Shown: positions 51,219-58,905 of the stretch, piece by piece
How the letters are laid out: each line of letters starts with the position of its first letter
How positions within the stretch are numbered: the stretch's first letter is position 1
Source: JAIEOG01 sp964611895
GTDB lineage: Bacteria; Bdellovibrionota; FAC87; UBA2466
Assembly (NCBI GenBank): GCA_964611895.1
Contig: CAZTDN010000012.1
Location: forward strand, 1 to 64,000
Direction: 5' to 3'
Length of the DNA: 64,000 nt
Made by a program: the position numbers and the translations under genes
The notes under the pieces: model-generated
The model's input: only the letters and a program-made list of their open reading frames with translations
What the model was told of the DNA's origin: nothing
The model's database searches: none

Positions 51219-53549
51219 CTACTTTTTTTCTTTTAGTGCGGATAGCGCAGCAAACGGGTTATGTCCGAATTTTGGTTTCGGGGGGCGAGCGGGGCGTCGC
51301 TCTGGAAGCCGCGTGTTTTGTTGTGGCTTAGGTTTTGGCGCGGGACGAGGCTTCTGGACAAGGGCTGGGCGTTCCGGTTTCATCGTAAGCGCAATTTGTT
51401 TTTTTTCGGCGTTTACTTCAAGAACTCGCACAGTGACCCGGTCTCCTGGTGAAACCACTTCGTGCGGATCTCTCACAAAACGGTTAGCCAGCTGGGACAG
51501 GTGCACTAACCCGTCTTGATGAATCCCAATATCCACAAACGCACCAAAGTTCGTGACGTTGGTCACGATGCCGGGACAAGTCATGCCGGGTTGTAGGTCT
51601 TTTAGTTCAAAAATATCTTCTCGGAAGGAAAAAGGAACAAAACTATCGCGAGGATCTCGTCCGGGTTTGGCGAGCTCACTTAGCAAGTCTTTGAATGTAA
51701 ACTCACCTAATTCTGCAGCGAGATCTTTGGATTCCTTGAGCTGTTGAGCGCCACTTCCCAAAAGTGAAGCAATGGGTTTGCCCAACTGCGCCGCATGTTT
51801 TTCAAGCACCGCGTAGCGCTCTGGGTGCACGCCCGTATTATCCAAAGGGTTGTTTCCGTTTTGGATTCGCAAGAAACCGGCTGCCTGTTCAAACGTCTTT
51901 GTAGAGAAAAACGGGATGTTGAGGAGTTCCTGACGAGAGGAAAAAAGGCCTTTTTCTCCTCGGTAATCGACCAACGCTTTGGCGAGTGCGGGGCCAATGC
52001 CGGACACGTAAGCCAATAAATGCGTAGACGCAGTATTAGCATTCACTCCCACCGAGTTCACACAAGATTCCACAACGCGTTGGAGAGATTTTTTTAGGGC
52101 GTGTTGGGGAACATCGTGCTGGTACTGGCCCACGCCAATGCTCTTGGGTTCGATCTTAACCAATTCGGCAAGTGGATCTTGCAAACGTCTAGCAATAGAT
52201 ATCGCTCCGCGAATTGTGAGGTCCAAATCGGGAAATTCCTCCCGGGCGACTTCACTAGCGCTATACACACTCGCTCCGGCTTCGTTGACCATGACCACAG
52301 GGATGGAAACCCCTTTTTCTTTCAAGAACGCACGCAGAAAAATTTCTGTTTCTCGTCCGGCGGTGCCGTTGCCAACTGCAATGGCGTCGATTTTATTCTC
52401 AGAAATTATTTTCGAAAGAAGCTCTTTGGACTGGTTCTTTTGCTCGTCAGTCTGCAGCGCGATCAAGCTGTGGTTGTTAAATTTCCCACTCGAATCGACG
52501 TAGGCGAGTTTGCAACCCGTGCGAATACCCGGATCGACGCCAAGGACCGACTTCGCGCCGAATGGTGCCGCCAAGAGCAAGGTACGAACATTTTCTGCAA
52601 AAACACCGATAGCGATATCATCTGCTACGGCCTTCAGAGCGCGGTGGAGTTCAGAGTCGATGGCTGGTTTTACATAAACCTGATACGCGGTGTTTGCAGA
52701 GCGCTTGAGAATTTCTGCCCCAGGGCTGTCGGTTACAGTACAGGCGGCTGCTTCGAAAGTGCGAACAAGAGCGGCTTCAAAGTCCGGGTCATCCAGCGGC
52801 CCGGCAATCTTGAGAGAAACTTCGCCTTCGAGCCATCCGCGGCGGATGGCCAGGTATCGATGTGAATTTTGAGGTTGGCGCAAAGAGGAAAAGGTTTCTT
52901 GGTAGGTAAAGTAACGATCGTATTTGCTATTGGGCTTTGCCTTCTCTCCCTTGGTCGCAAACAATAAGCCCCTGGTCGTAAATGCTTCGCGAACTCGCGA
53001 GCGCAGTACCTGATCCTCGGCGAGACGTTCCACTAATATGTCCGCTGCTCCTTGCAGAACCGAAGCCACGTCCAAAATGCCCTTTTCTTCGTTTCGGAAC
53101 GTGAGAGCCCATAGCTCCAACGTTTGGCCCGGGTGAGGAGTTTCGGTTCCATGGCCACAGTTCCAGATCCAATCGGCCAACGGTTCCAAGCCCGCTTCTT
53201 TGGCAAGGGCTGCTTTGGTTTTTTTCTTCTTTTTGTAGGGCAGAAAAATATCTTCCAACCTGTCTCGGTCAAAACAGGTCTCAATGTTCGATCTGATCTC
53301 GGGGGTTAGCTTGCCCTGCGATTCTATTTCGCTGGCGATGTACTTCTGCCTTTGAAGAAGATTGTCCCACTCCTCTTTCCCGTCGATAACCTGCTCAATA
53401 GCGACTTCGTCGAGGTTTCCCGTAGCTTCTTTTCGGTAGCGCGCGATAAAAGGAATTGTCCCGCCCTCAGCCGACAACCGCAAGACGGACGCAACAGACT
53501 GCGGAGAAACTCCTGGATGTCGGGATTGGAACCAGCTTTCAAAAGTCAC
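51219..53549 (-). CDS. tex: RNA-binding transcription accessory protein Tex
   Basis: A 776-residue protein: N-terminal helical Tex domain (ARYRKEATGNLDEV), YqgF-like nuclease fold (VLGVDPGIRTGCKLAYVD), helix-hairpin-helix segment (LLAYVSGIGPALAKALVDYRGE), and a C-terminal S1 RNA-binding domain (PGIVTNVTNFGAFVDIGIHQDGLVHL), with a basic Pro-rich tail. Tex affects transcription-coupled processes and stress. GTG start at 53549 with GAGG about 10 bases upstream. Convergent with ygiQ, ending 5 bases from it. Confidence 0.96.
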   Translation of the reverse strand: MTFESWFQSRHPGVSPQSVASVLRLSAEGGTIPFIARYRKEATGNLDEVAIEQVIDGKEEWDNLLQRQKYIASEIESQGKLTPEIRSNIETCFDRDRLEDIFLPYKKKKKTKAALAKEAGLEPLADWIWNCGHGTETPHPGQTLELWALTFRNEEKGILDVASVLQGAADILVERLAEDQVLRSRVREAFTTRGLLFATKGEKAKPNSKYDRYFTYQETFSSLRQPQNSHRYLAIRRGWLEGEVSLKIAGPLDDPDFEAALVRTFEAAACTVTDSPGAEILKRSANTAYQVYVKPAIDSELHRALKAVADDIAIGVFAENVRTLLLAAPFGAKSVLGVDPGIRTGCKLAYVDSSGKFNNHSLIALQTDEQKNQSKELLSKIISENKIDAIAVGNGTAGRETEIFLRAFLKEKGVSIPVVMVNEAGASVYSASEVAREEFPDLDLTIRGAISIARRLQDPLAELVKIEPKSIGVGQYQHDVPQHALKKSLQRVVESCVNSVGVNANTASTHLLAYVSGIGPALAKALVDYRGEKGLFSSRQELLNIPFFSTKTFEQAAGFLRIQNGNNPLDNTGVHPERYAVLEKHAAQLGKPIASLLGSGAQQLKESKDLAAELGEFTFKDLLSELAKPGRDPRDSFVPFSFREDIFELKDLQPGMTCPGIVTNVTNFGAFVDIGIHQDGLVHLSQLANRFVRDPHEVVSPGDRVTVRVLEVNAEKKQIALTMKPERPALVQKPRPAPKPKPQQNTRLPERRPARPPKPKFGHNPFAALSALKEKK

Positions 53550-53646
53550 TGTACGAGAACCTCATAAAGGGGGAGAATGCCATCTTGGTAAAAACGTGGC
53601 AAGAAGCCGCGTGGGTTAACATATTGCCGATTTTGGGGGTGAAATA

Positions 53647-54126
53647 ATGAAAACATTGACAGCGATCTTGCTTTCTTTCTGTGCCGTAGCCGCGCTGGCG
53701 GACTATCCGGACCATCGCAAAGGAGAAGGCCGGGCCTTTTTCCCTTGGGAGGGGGCGGTTTACGATCGCCAGGTCGATTTGTACTTACCCAAGGACGGAA
53801 AGAGCAAGGTTTTTGCTATTTTTGATGGGAGTTCATCGGAAGTGAAGGCGACGCATTTCTGGCTTACGCGGTCCGGGGCGCGCACCGTGTTCAATGTGAT
53901 TTTGCCCGAGATACCCGGAGGCGATAAAGATCTCGAGGTCTTGTTGACGGGCAGTTACCTCTCCGGAAAAAACCGCGCACTTTATTACGGGGACTTTTAC
54001 ACTCGCAAGCGCACACCAGCTGCTTTGCCGCCCTGCGGCTCAAAGCACGTTTGGGGACGGCCAAAGCCTCCTGGCTGCGCTCCTTGGGAGCACGGCGGAG
54101 GGTTCCAATTTTCGTACAAAGAATGA
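53647..54126 (+). CDS. Exported protein, paralogue of the next gene
   Basis: A 159-residue protein with a signal peptide (1-19, ALA). Residues 20-118 match the next gene product at LAD-PDH, VDLYLPKDGKSKVFAIFDG, and LLTGSYLSGKNRALYYGDFY. The tail has two cysteines (130, 144) and Pro/Gly-rich repeats, where the paralogue has its cysteine cluster. Unknown family; likely periplasmic or secreted. Confidence 0.75.
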   Translation: MKTLTAILLSFCAVAALADYPDHRKGEGRAFFPWEGAVYDRQVDLYLPKDGKSKVFAIFDGSSSEVKATHFWLTRSGARTVFNVILPEIPGGDKDLEVLLTGSYLSGKNRALYYGDFYTRKRTPAALPPCGSKHVWGRPKPPGCAPWEHGGGFQFSYKE

Positions 54127-54211
54127 GCGTTTCACGTTAAACGGCGCGCCTTGCAGCGGGGAAGAGCCTAGTCCATCCTTTGGGTCAAACTTATGTCAAA
54201 GGAGACTTAAG

Positions 54212-54817
54212 ATGACTCGTATCCTGTTGTCGGTTTTCTTGTTGTTGGGAACGGCTTCGTTCGCGGATCACCCGGATCACGTCGAGGCAAAAGGTAAAGT
54301 CGTTTATAAAGAAGGAAAGTCCATTCAGCACAGCGATGTATCGCTCTTTGTCCCGAAAATGGGAAAAGGAAAGATCATTGCAGCGTTTAATGGCAAAGAA
54401 GTTGAGTCGGATTGGTTCAAAGCCGCGCATATCAACGGCCGGACCATGCTCTATGTCCAGTTCTCCAATATTCCCGACGCTCCTAAAGGCGCCAAAGCGC
54501 TTCTTCAGGGGAGTTACATGCGCGGGGACAACGAGGCGGTCTATCACGGCGAGTTCTTTTTGAAGGCAGCCAAAAAAGCCTGCGATTGTGGCGGTAGCTG
54601 CGGCGGAAGCTGCGGCTGCGACGATTGCGACTGTGAAGGCTGTGATTGCGACCAGACCTGTGGCTGTGACGACAAGAGCTGCGATGATCAGGGCTGCGGT
54701 GGTTGTGGAAAACACAAACACGGCAAAGGGAAGAAGCATAAACATGCTAAGTCCCCATGGACCTACAAAGGCGGCTTTTATTTCAGCACGCCAATTGCCG
54801 CTCCAGCACTGAAGTAG
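54212..54817 (+). CDS. Exported cysteine- and histidine-rich protein, metallothionein-like insert
   Basis: A 201-residue protein with a signal peptide (1-18, SFA). The 19-119 domain is a paralogue of the previous gene product. Residues 124-165 hold 14 cysteines in C-x-C, C-x-x-C and C-x-x-x-C patterns with many Asp and Gly, followed by HKHGKGKKHKH (168-178), then the shared end SPWTYKGGFYFS. The layout suggests secreted soft-metal (Zn, Cd, Cu) binding or a disulfide-rich structural protein; not known. AAAGGAGAC precedes the ATG. The insert is low-complexity and could be of recent expansion. Confidence 0.8.
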   Translation: MTRILLSVFLLLGTASFADHPDHVEAKGKVVYKEGKSIQHSDVSLFVPKMGKGKIIAAFNGKEVESDWFKAAHINGRTMLYVQFSNIPDAPKGAKALLQGSYMRGDNEAVYHGEFFLKAAKKACDCGGSCGGSCGCDDCDCEGCDCDQTCGCDDKSCDDQGCGGCGKHKHGKGKKHKHAKSPWTYKGGFYFSTPIAAPALK

Positions 54818-54829
54818 TGTTCTTAAGGA

Positions 54830-54866
54830 TTTCCTCCCCGTCGCGCTTGCCAGGGCGGGGAGGAAA
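54830..54866 (+). other. Long stem-loop between Cys-rich gene and penicillin-acylase gene
   Basis: TTTCCTCCCCG and CGGGGAGGAAA form a perfect 11-bp stem with a 15-base loop, 12 bases after the stop at 54817 and 17 before the next ATG. There is no T tract, so it may be a terminator of weak type, an mRNA-stability stem, or a translation-control structure. Confidence 0.5.
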
Positions 54867-54883
54867 CCGCATTCTGCTGTCCC

Positions 54884-57145
54884 ATGAAACGCCTCAAACT
54901 CGTCTTGCTCTTCCTCTGTTCGTTTTTCGTCCTTTTATGCATCGGAGCTTATTGGTACGCCGCTCGGCAGGGCAGCGCCTCCGTAAACTGGTCTGCTTTT
55001 CCAGAAGTGAGTTTCGACACACAAGGTATTCCCACTATTACGGGAGAAACCTGGGAAAAAGTCATTGAAACCCAGGGCTTTGTGGTAGCAAGCGAACGGC
55101 TTTGGCAAATGGACCTCATGCGGCGAAGTGCCTCGGGCTCGCTGGCGGAGTGGTTTGGCCCTAGGGCGATACCTTGGGATGAAAAACGCCGTCGAGAAGA
55201 TTGGCTGTCTGTTGCCGACACTGCCGCAAGAGAGCTCCCCCCAGATGAAAAAAACTACTGCGAAGCTTATGCATTGGGTGTGAATCGCTTTATTCGTGAT
55301 CGCGCGAACTTTTGGTCTGCCGAGTATGCGTTGTTGGGAGAAGTTCCTGCGCCGTGGTCGTGCCGGGATAGTATTCTGATTCTGCTCAGCATGATTGAGG
55401 ATCTTACCGGCGAAGTGGATGGCGAGGCTGAGGCTTCGATCTGGCGGCGATTTCTTCCCCCGGCCTGGGAGCAGTTTCTTTTTCCCCAGGCGCACCCCTG
55501 GAATCGCCCGGTGTTTTCCAAAAACCGGACGCCCTTATCGCCTATTCCCACTCCCGAGTTACCCCGCAAGCCCATCCAACCCGGGGAAGTGAAACAGCCT
55601 GTGTATTTGAACTCTTTCACTCCGGGGAGCAACGCTTGGGCTTCCCGTGGTCCTGAGGGAACCTTTCTCGCTAACGATCCGCATTTATCGACGGGTGTTC
55701 CGCAAATTTGGTACGCAGTTCGTTTGAAGAGGTCGCAAGAGAGCTGGGTTGTCGGTGCCGCTTTGCCAGGAATGCCAGGAGTAGTCTTGGGTCGTAACGC
55801 AGATATAGCCTGGGGCTTTACCAATACGGGTGAGGACGTCGATGACTTGCTCGAAGAAGAGTTGAGCGAGGATCACAAACAGTACGTCGTGCACGTAAAC
55901 GGCAATCGCAAACAGTGGGCTCCGTTGGAGGAACGGCCATATACGATAAAAGTTCGTGGTGGCCCCGACAAAAAGGGGACAGCTTTGTTTTCAGCTCGCG
56001 GGCCTGTTTCAGCGCGAGAGCCGCTGGGAGGGAAATACTTCGCCCGTCGTTGGTTGGCCTTTGAACGGGGCAAGCTTCGCCTGCCGACGGTAGAGCTGAT
56101 GCAGGCGCAAAACTGGGCTGAATTCAATGTTGCGGTGGATCACTTCCCGGCTCCGGCCCAAGCCATCGTTTTTGCCGACAAAACCGGCGGAATTGGGCTG
56201 CGGGTTTCCGGGACTGGCGTGCAGAAAAAGCGTTCAGGCCTTGTTCCCCAGCTCGCTGTCGAAGCGGATTGGATTGCGCTGGAGCCCGTGGAAAAACGGC
56301 CACGTATCTATTTTCCACCGGGGACAGATGCAAAGAGCATTTCCACAGCGAACCAACGTTTGTGGGTCGAGGGTTGGGGAGAACATTGGGCATCGGACCT
56401 TCGCCAAGATCGAATTACTCAGGTCTTGACCCAGGGCGAGACCCAGTCAGTGGATTTTCACCGCCGACTCCAACTGGATACTTTCAGTCGCTTCTACTCG
56501 ATGTTGGCTCGCTGGCTGGCAAAGCACGCCGTGCCTAAAACCGAGGGTCAAAAACGGCTTGTCTCGGAATTAGCCGGATGGGGAGGGGTTGCGGAAAAGA
56601 ACGAATCCGTTTTTGCCAAGTTGGTTTTTGCTCAGGCGATGATTTCTACACTTGCATTGGGGAGAGCGAAAGAGGCCTTTCTTCCACACTCGCAGCAAGA
56701 GCTGGTTTACGACTGGTCATTGCACTCTGCTTGGGAACTCGCCCTTATCAGTGAGTCGGAGACCGATCCGTGGAAAGCTTTCGGGCTGGAGTCGGCGGAA
56801 GTGGCTCAGTGGGTGCTAGGGGAGGTCGAGAAAAAATCAGACGGACTTTCCACCTATGTTGTCGCTAATCGATGGAGGAGTCAGCATCCTTTTGCGACCG
56901 CAGTACCGATTTTAGGGTGGTTTTTTTCCGTCGATAATCACCCACAAAAAGGCTTCGACAGCCTGGTTCGAGTGGAGAGATCTCGCTCTGGTGCCTCGAC
57001 GCGCCTGGTTTGGTCTTTACAAGGCGAGCGTTTGGGAAGCTGGTCGTTTCCCGTCGGACAATCTGGACATGTGCTTTCGAAACAATACCGAGGTTTTCGG
57101 TCCGCTTGGTTTGAGGATCGAGCTTTTGATATTTCTCGTGACTAG
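54884..57145 (+). CDS. Penicillin acylase (S45) family Ntn-hydrolase
   Basis: A 753-residue protein with an N-terminal anchor (6-26). DTQGIPTITG and QGFVVASERLWQMDLMRR are typical of the alpha subunit. The autocatalytic Ser249 in PGSNAWA starts the beta subunit, followed by NDPHL and PGVVLGRNADIAWGFTNTGED. Family members hydrolyse beta-lactams, acyl-homoserine lactones or other amides; the natural substrate here is unknown. Translation begins 17 bases after the hairpin. Confidence 0.92.
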   Translation: MKRLKLVLLFLCSFFVLLCIGAYWYAARQGSASVNWSAFPEVSFDTQGIPTITGETWEKVIETQGFVVASERLWQMDLMRRSASGSLAEWFGPRAIPWDEKRRREDWLSVADTAARELPPDEKNYCEAYALGVNRFIRDRANFWSAEYALLGEVPAPWSCRDSILILLSMIEDLTGEVDGEAEASIWRRFLPPAWEQFLFPQAHPWNRPVFSKNRTPLSPIPTPELPRKPIQPGEVKQPVYLNSFTPGSNAWASRGPEGTFLANDPHLSTGVPQIWYAVRLKRSQESWVVGAALPGMPGVVLGRNADIAWGFTNTGEDVDDLLEEELSEDHKQYVVHVNGNRKQWAPLEERPYTIKVRGGPDKKGTALFSARGPVSAREPLGGKYFARRWLAFERGKLRLPTVELMQAQNWAEFNVAVDHFPAPAQAIVFADKTGGIGLRVSGTGVQKKRSGLVPQLAVEADWIALEPVEKRPRIYFPPGTDAKSISTANQRLWVEGWGEHWASDLRQDRITQVLTQGETQSVDFHRRLQLDTFSRFYSMLARWLAKHAVPKTEGQKRLVSELAGWGGVAEKNESVFAKLVFAQAMISTLALGRAKEAFLPHSQQELVYDWSLHSAWELALISESETDPWKAFGLESAEVAQWVLGEVEKKSDGLSTYVVANRWRSQHPFATAVPILGWFFSVDNHPQKGFDSLVRVERSRSGASTRLVWSLQGERLGSWSFPVGQSGHVLSKQYRGFRSAWFEDRAFDISRD

Positions 57146-57148
57146 AAT

Positions 57149-57982
57149 CTAGAAATCAAAACGTCTTCGATTTCGATAGCGTTGCACAAAAAAGAACAGT
57201 GCCGAAAAAGCTAAGAGCGCGACGCCACCGCCAAAAGCCAACGGGTGTTTTTGAGCAAAGCCCGTAATTCCCGCTGATGCCGTTTGGGGTTTTTCCGGTG
57301 CAGGTACTTTGGCCTGTATCGGCAAGGCGTTTTTTCGTCCTAGCTCCGCAGGATAGGCCTTGAGCGTACCGTCTAAAGCTTGTTCGTTTTCCGATCGCAT
57401 TCCGTTCAGCGCGGCGAGCTCGCGCCAGCTACCGGCTGAGCCATAGCGTTGGCTTGCAATAGTTTTCAGAGTGTCTCCGGGAAGCATCGGGATATCAGAG
57501 GGCTGCACTCCGGCTTCTTGGTAATAGGATAGGAGAGCTGGGTCGTCCGCGTGTTGCGCGGAGCGATAATAAATCACCTTTCCAGGCTGCCATTTGCTAG
57601 TGGGGCCGTTCCACTCTACCAGCTCGGCCGCCCGATCAGCAGAGCCGTAAAACAGATTGGAAAGGATTTCAGCAGTGTCGTTGGACCGCAAAAAATAATA
57701 GCGATTCAGCTTGAATGGCGGTGCGGCGACTTTTGCCGTTTGAACTGGAGTTTGCTGAACTGCGACGTGCGTGCGAGGGTGCTCGGCATCGGCCAAAGGG
57801 CTCTTTTGAACACGATCTACTTGGGGGCTTGGTTCTTGTGCGACCTGGGTGTCCTCTTCCTCGACTTCAACGGCTTCGGCCAACCCATCAGAAACCGTCT
57901 CCTGATTGTGAGCGCACGCAAAAATCAAAGGCGACATAAGGAAAACAAGAGCTATTTGGCACAGGCGTTTTTTTGCGCTCAT
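57149..57982 (-). CDS. LysM lipoprotein with C-terminal membrane helix
   Basis: About 277 residues. Signal peptide with lipobox LIFAC at the N-terminus, so lipidated after cleavage. A LysM (LPGDTLKTIASQRYG...WRELAALNG) in the middle, a second LysM-like segment near 95-140, a proline-rich part, and a transmembrane helix near the end (GGGVALLAFSALFFFVQRY) with a basic tail. Such double anchoring is unusual. Start ATG at 57982 (after GGGGTG) was preferred to 58006. Confidence 0.8.
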   Translation of the reverse strand: MSAKKRLCQIALVFLMSPLIFACAHNQETVSDGLAEAVEVEEEDTQVAQEPSPQVDRVQKSPLADAEHPRTHVAVQQTPVQTAKVAAPPFKLNRYYFLRSNDTAEILSNLFYGSADRAAELVEWNGPTSKWQPGKVIYYRSAQHADDPALLSYYQEAGVQPSDIPMLPGDTLKTIASQRYGSAGSWRELAALNGMRSENEQALDGTLKAYPAELGRKNALPIQAKVPAPEKPQTASAGITGFAQKHPLAFGGGVALLAFSALFFFVQRYRNRRRFDF

Positions 57983-58194
57983 ATTCGCACCCCGGTAAAG
58001 TCCCAACAGACTTGTCGGCTCATTTTGTCGACCTAGTAAGTGGCAAGAATGGATAAATCATGGTTTTTTGCGCACGGTTTGCGCTAACCAGGCTGGAATA
58101 GTCAGGGTAGTCACACGAGTACTCAGCGGAGTTGGTAAATGGCTCGCCTTTTTTCGAGAGATCAGCCAAATTAGACCCGCTCAAGGAGAGTTTT

Positions 58195-58905
58195 TTGGAA
58201 TACCAATGCACTGTAACGGAATCAAAGGCCCTCAGTCCGAATGTGTTTTCTTTGAAGTTCGAACCAGATCGACCACTGGTTTTCCAGGCCGGTCAGTACA
58301 TCAGCGTCGTCGTTCCGCAATCAGCAAAACCTCTCCGCAGGCCGTATTCCATCGCTTCTGCGCCAGGGATTTCGCCCATTGAGCTTTGTATCCAAACGAT
58401 CGAAAAGGGACCGGGGAGCAATTATTTAAACAACCTAAAGGTGGGGGATGTTTTTACGGGGTTTGCTCCGTATGGCTTTTTGCTCTACCAGCCCAAGCCG
58501 AATCGGGACGTTTATTTTGTCTCAACAGGGACTGGTATTGCTCCTTTTCGATCGATGATTTTTTCCGAGGCCTACCATAAACACCCTCCCAGACGAGCGA
58601 CCTGTTTGCTCGGAGTGAGAACAGAAAAAGATATTCTTTATGACGAAGACTTCAGGGGCTTAAAAAACCTGGTCTGGGTGCCGTGCCTAAGCCGCGACTC
58701 TCAAAATCATCCGGGTTTTTTTAGCGGGCGGGTGACGCAGTTTCTCCAAAAGGAGGAGTCTCGTATTGTTTGGTCGGAGACCGATTTTTACTTATGCGGG
58801 AATGGCGCCATGATTGATGAAGTGAAGACCCTGCTCAAAGCGCGTGGAGTCGAAAAGGGCGCGATTTTTCAGGAGATTTATTTCAAGCCGCCCAAGGGCG
58901 TCTAA
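58195..58905 (+). CDS. Ferredoxin/flavodoxin-NADP reductase-like protein
   Basis: About 236 residues. FAD-binding RRPYSIAS, then PYGFLLY, and NAD(P)-binding VSTGTGIAPFRSM, with YLCGNGAMIDEVK near the end. Matches the plant-type FNR superfamily; it may shuttle electrons between NAD(P)H and ferredoxin or a flavoprotein. No ferredoxin gene adjacent. TTG at 58195 was chosen over TTG at 58132 because AAGGAG sits 6 bases upstream of it. Confidence 0.85.
   Translation: MEYQCTVTESKALSPNVFSLKFEPDRPLVFQAGQYISVVVPQSAKPLRRPYSIASAPGISPIELCIQTIEKGPGSNYLNNLKVGDVFTGFAPYGFLLYQPKPNRDVYFVSTGTGIAPFRSMIFSEAYHKHPPRRATCLLGVRTEKDILYDEDFRGLKNLVWVPCLSRDSQNHPGFFSGRVTQFLQKEESRIVWSETDFYLCGNGAMIDEVKTLLKARGVEKGAIFQEIYFKPPKGV

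Noticed and set aside
54191..54745. 184-residue Ala/Thr/Val-rich minus-strand ORF resembling a membrane protein
   Set aside because: It is antisense to the Cys/Gly/Asp-rich insert, whose codons read as Ala/Val/Thr on the other strand; the plus-strand gene has a signal peptide and a paralogue.
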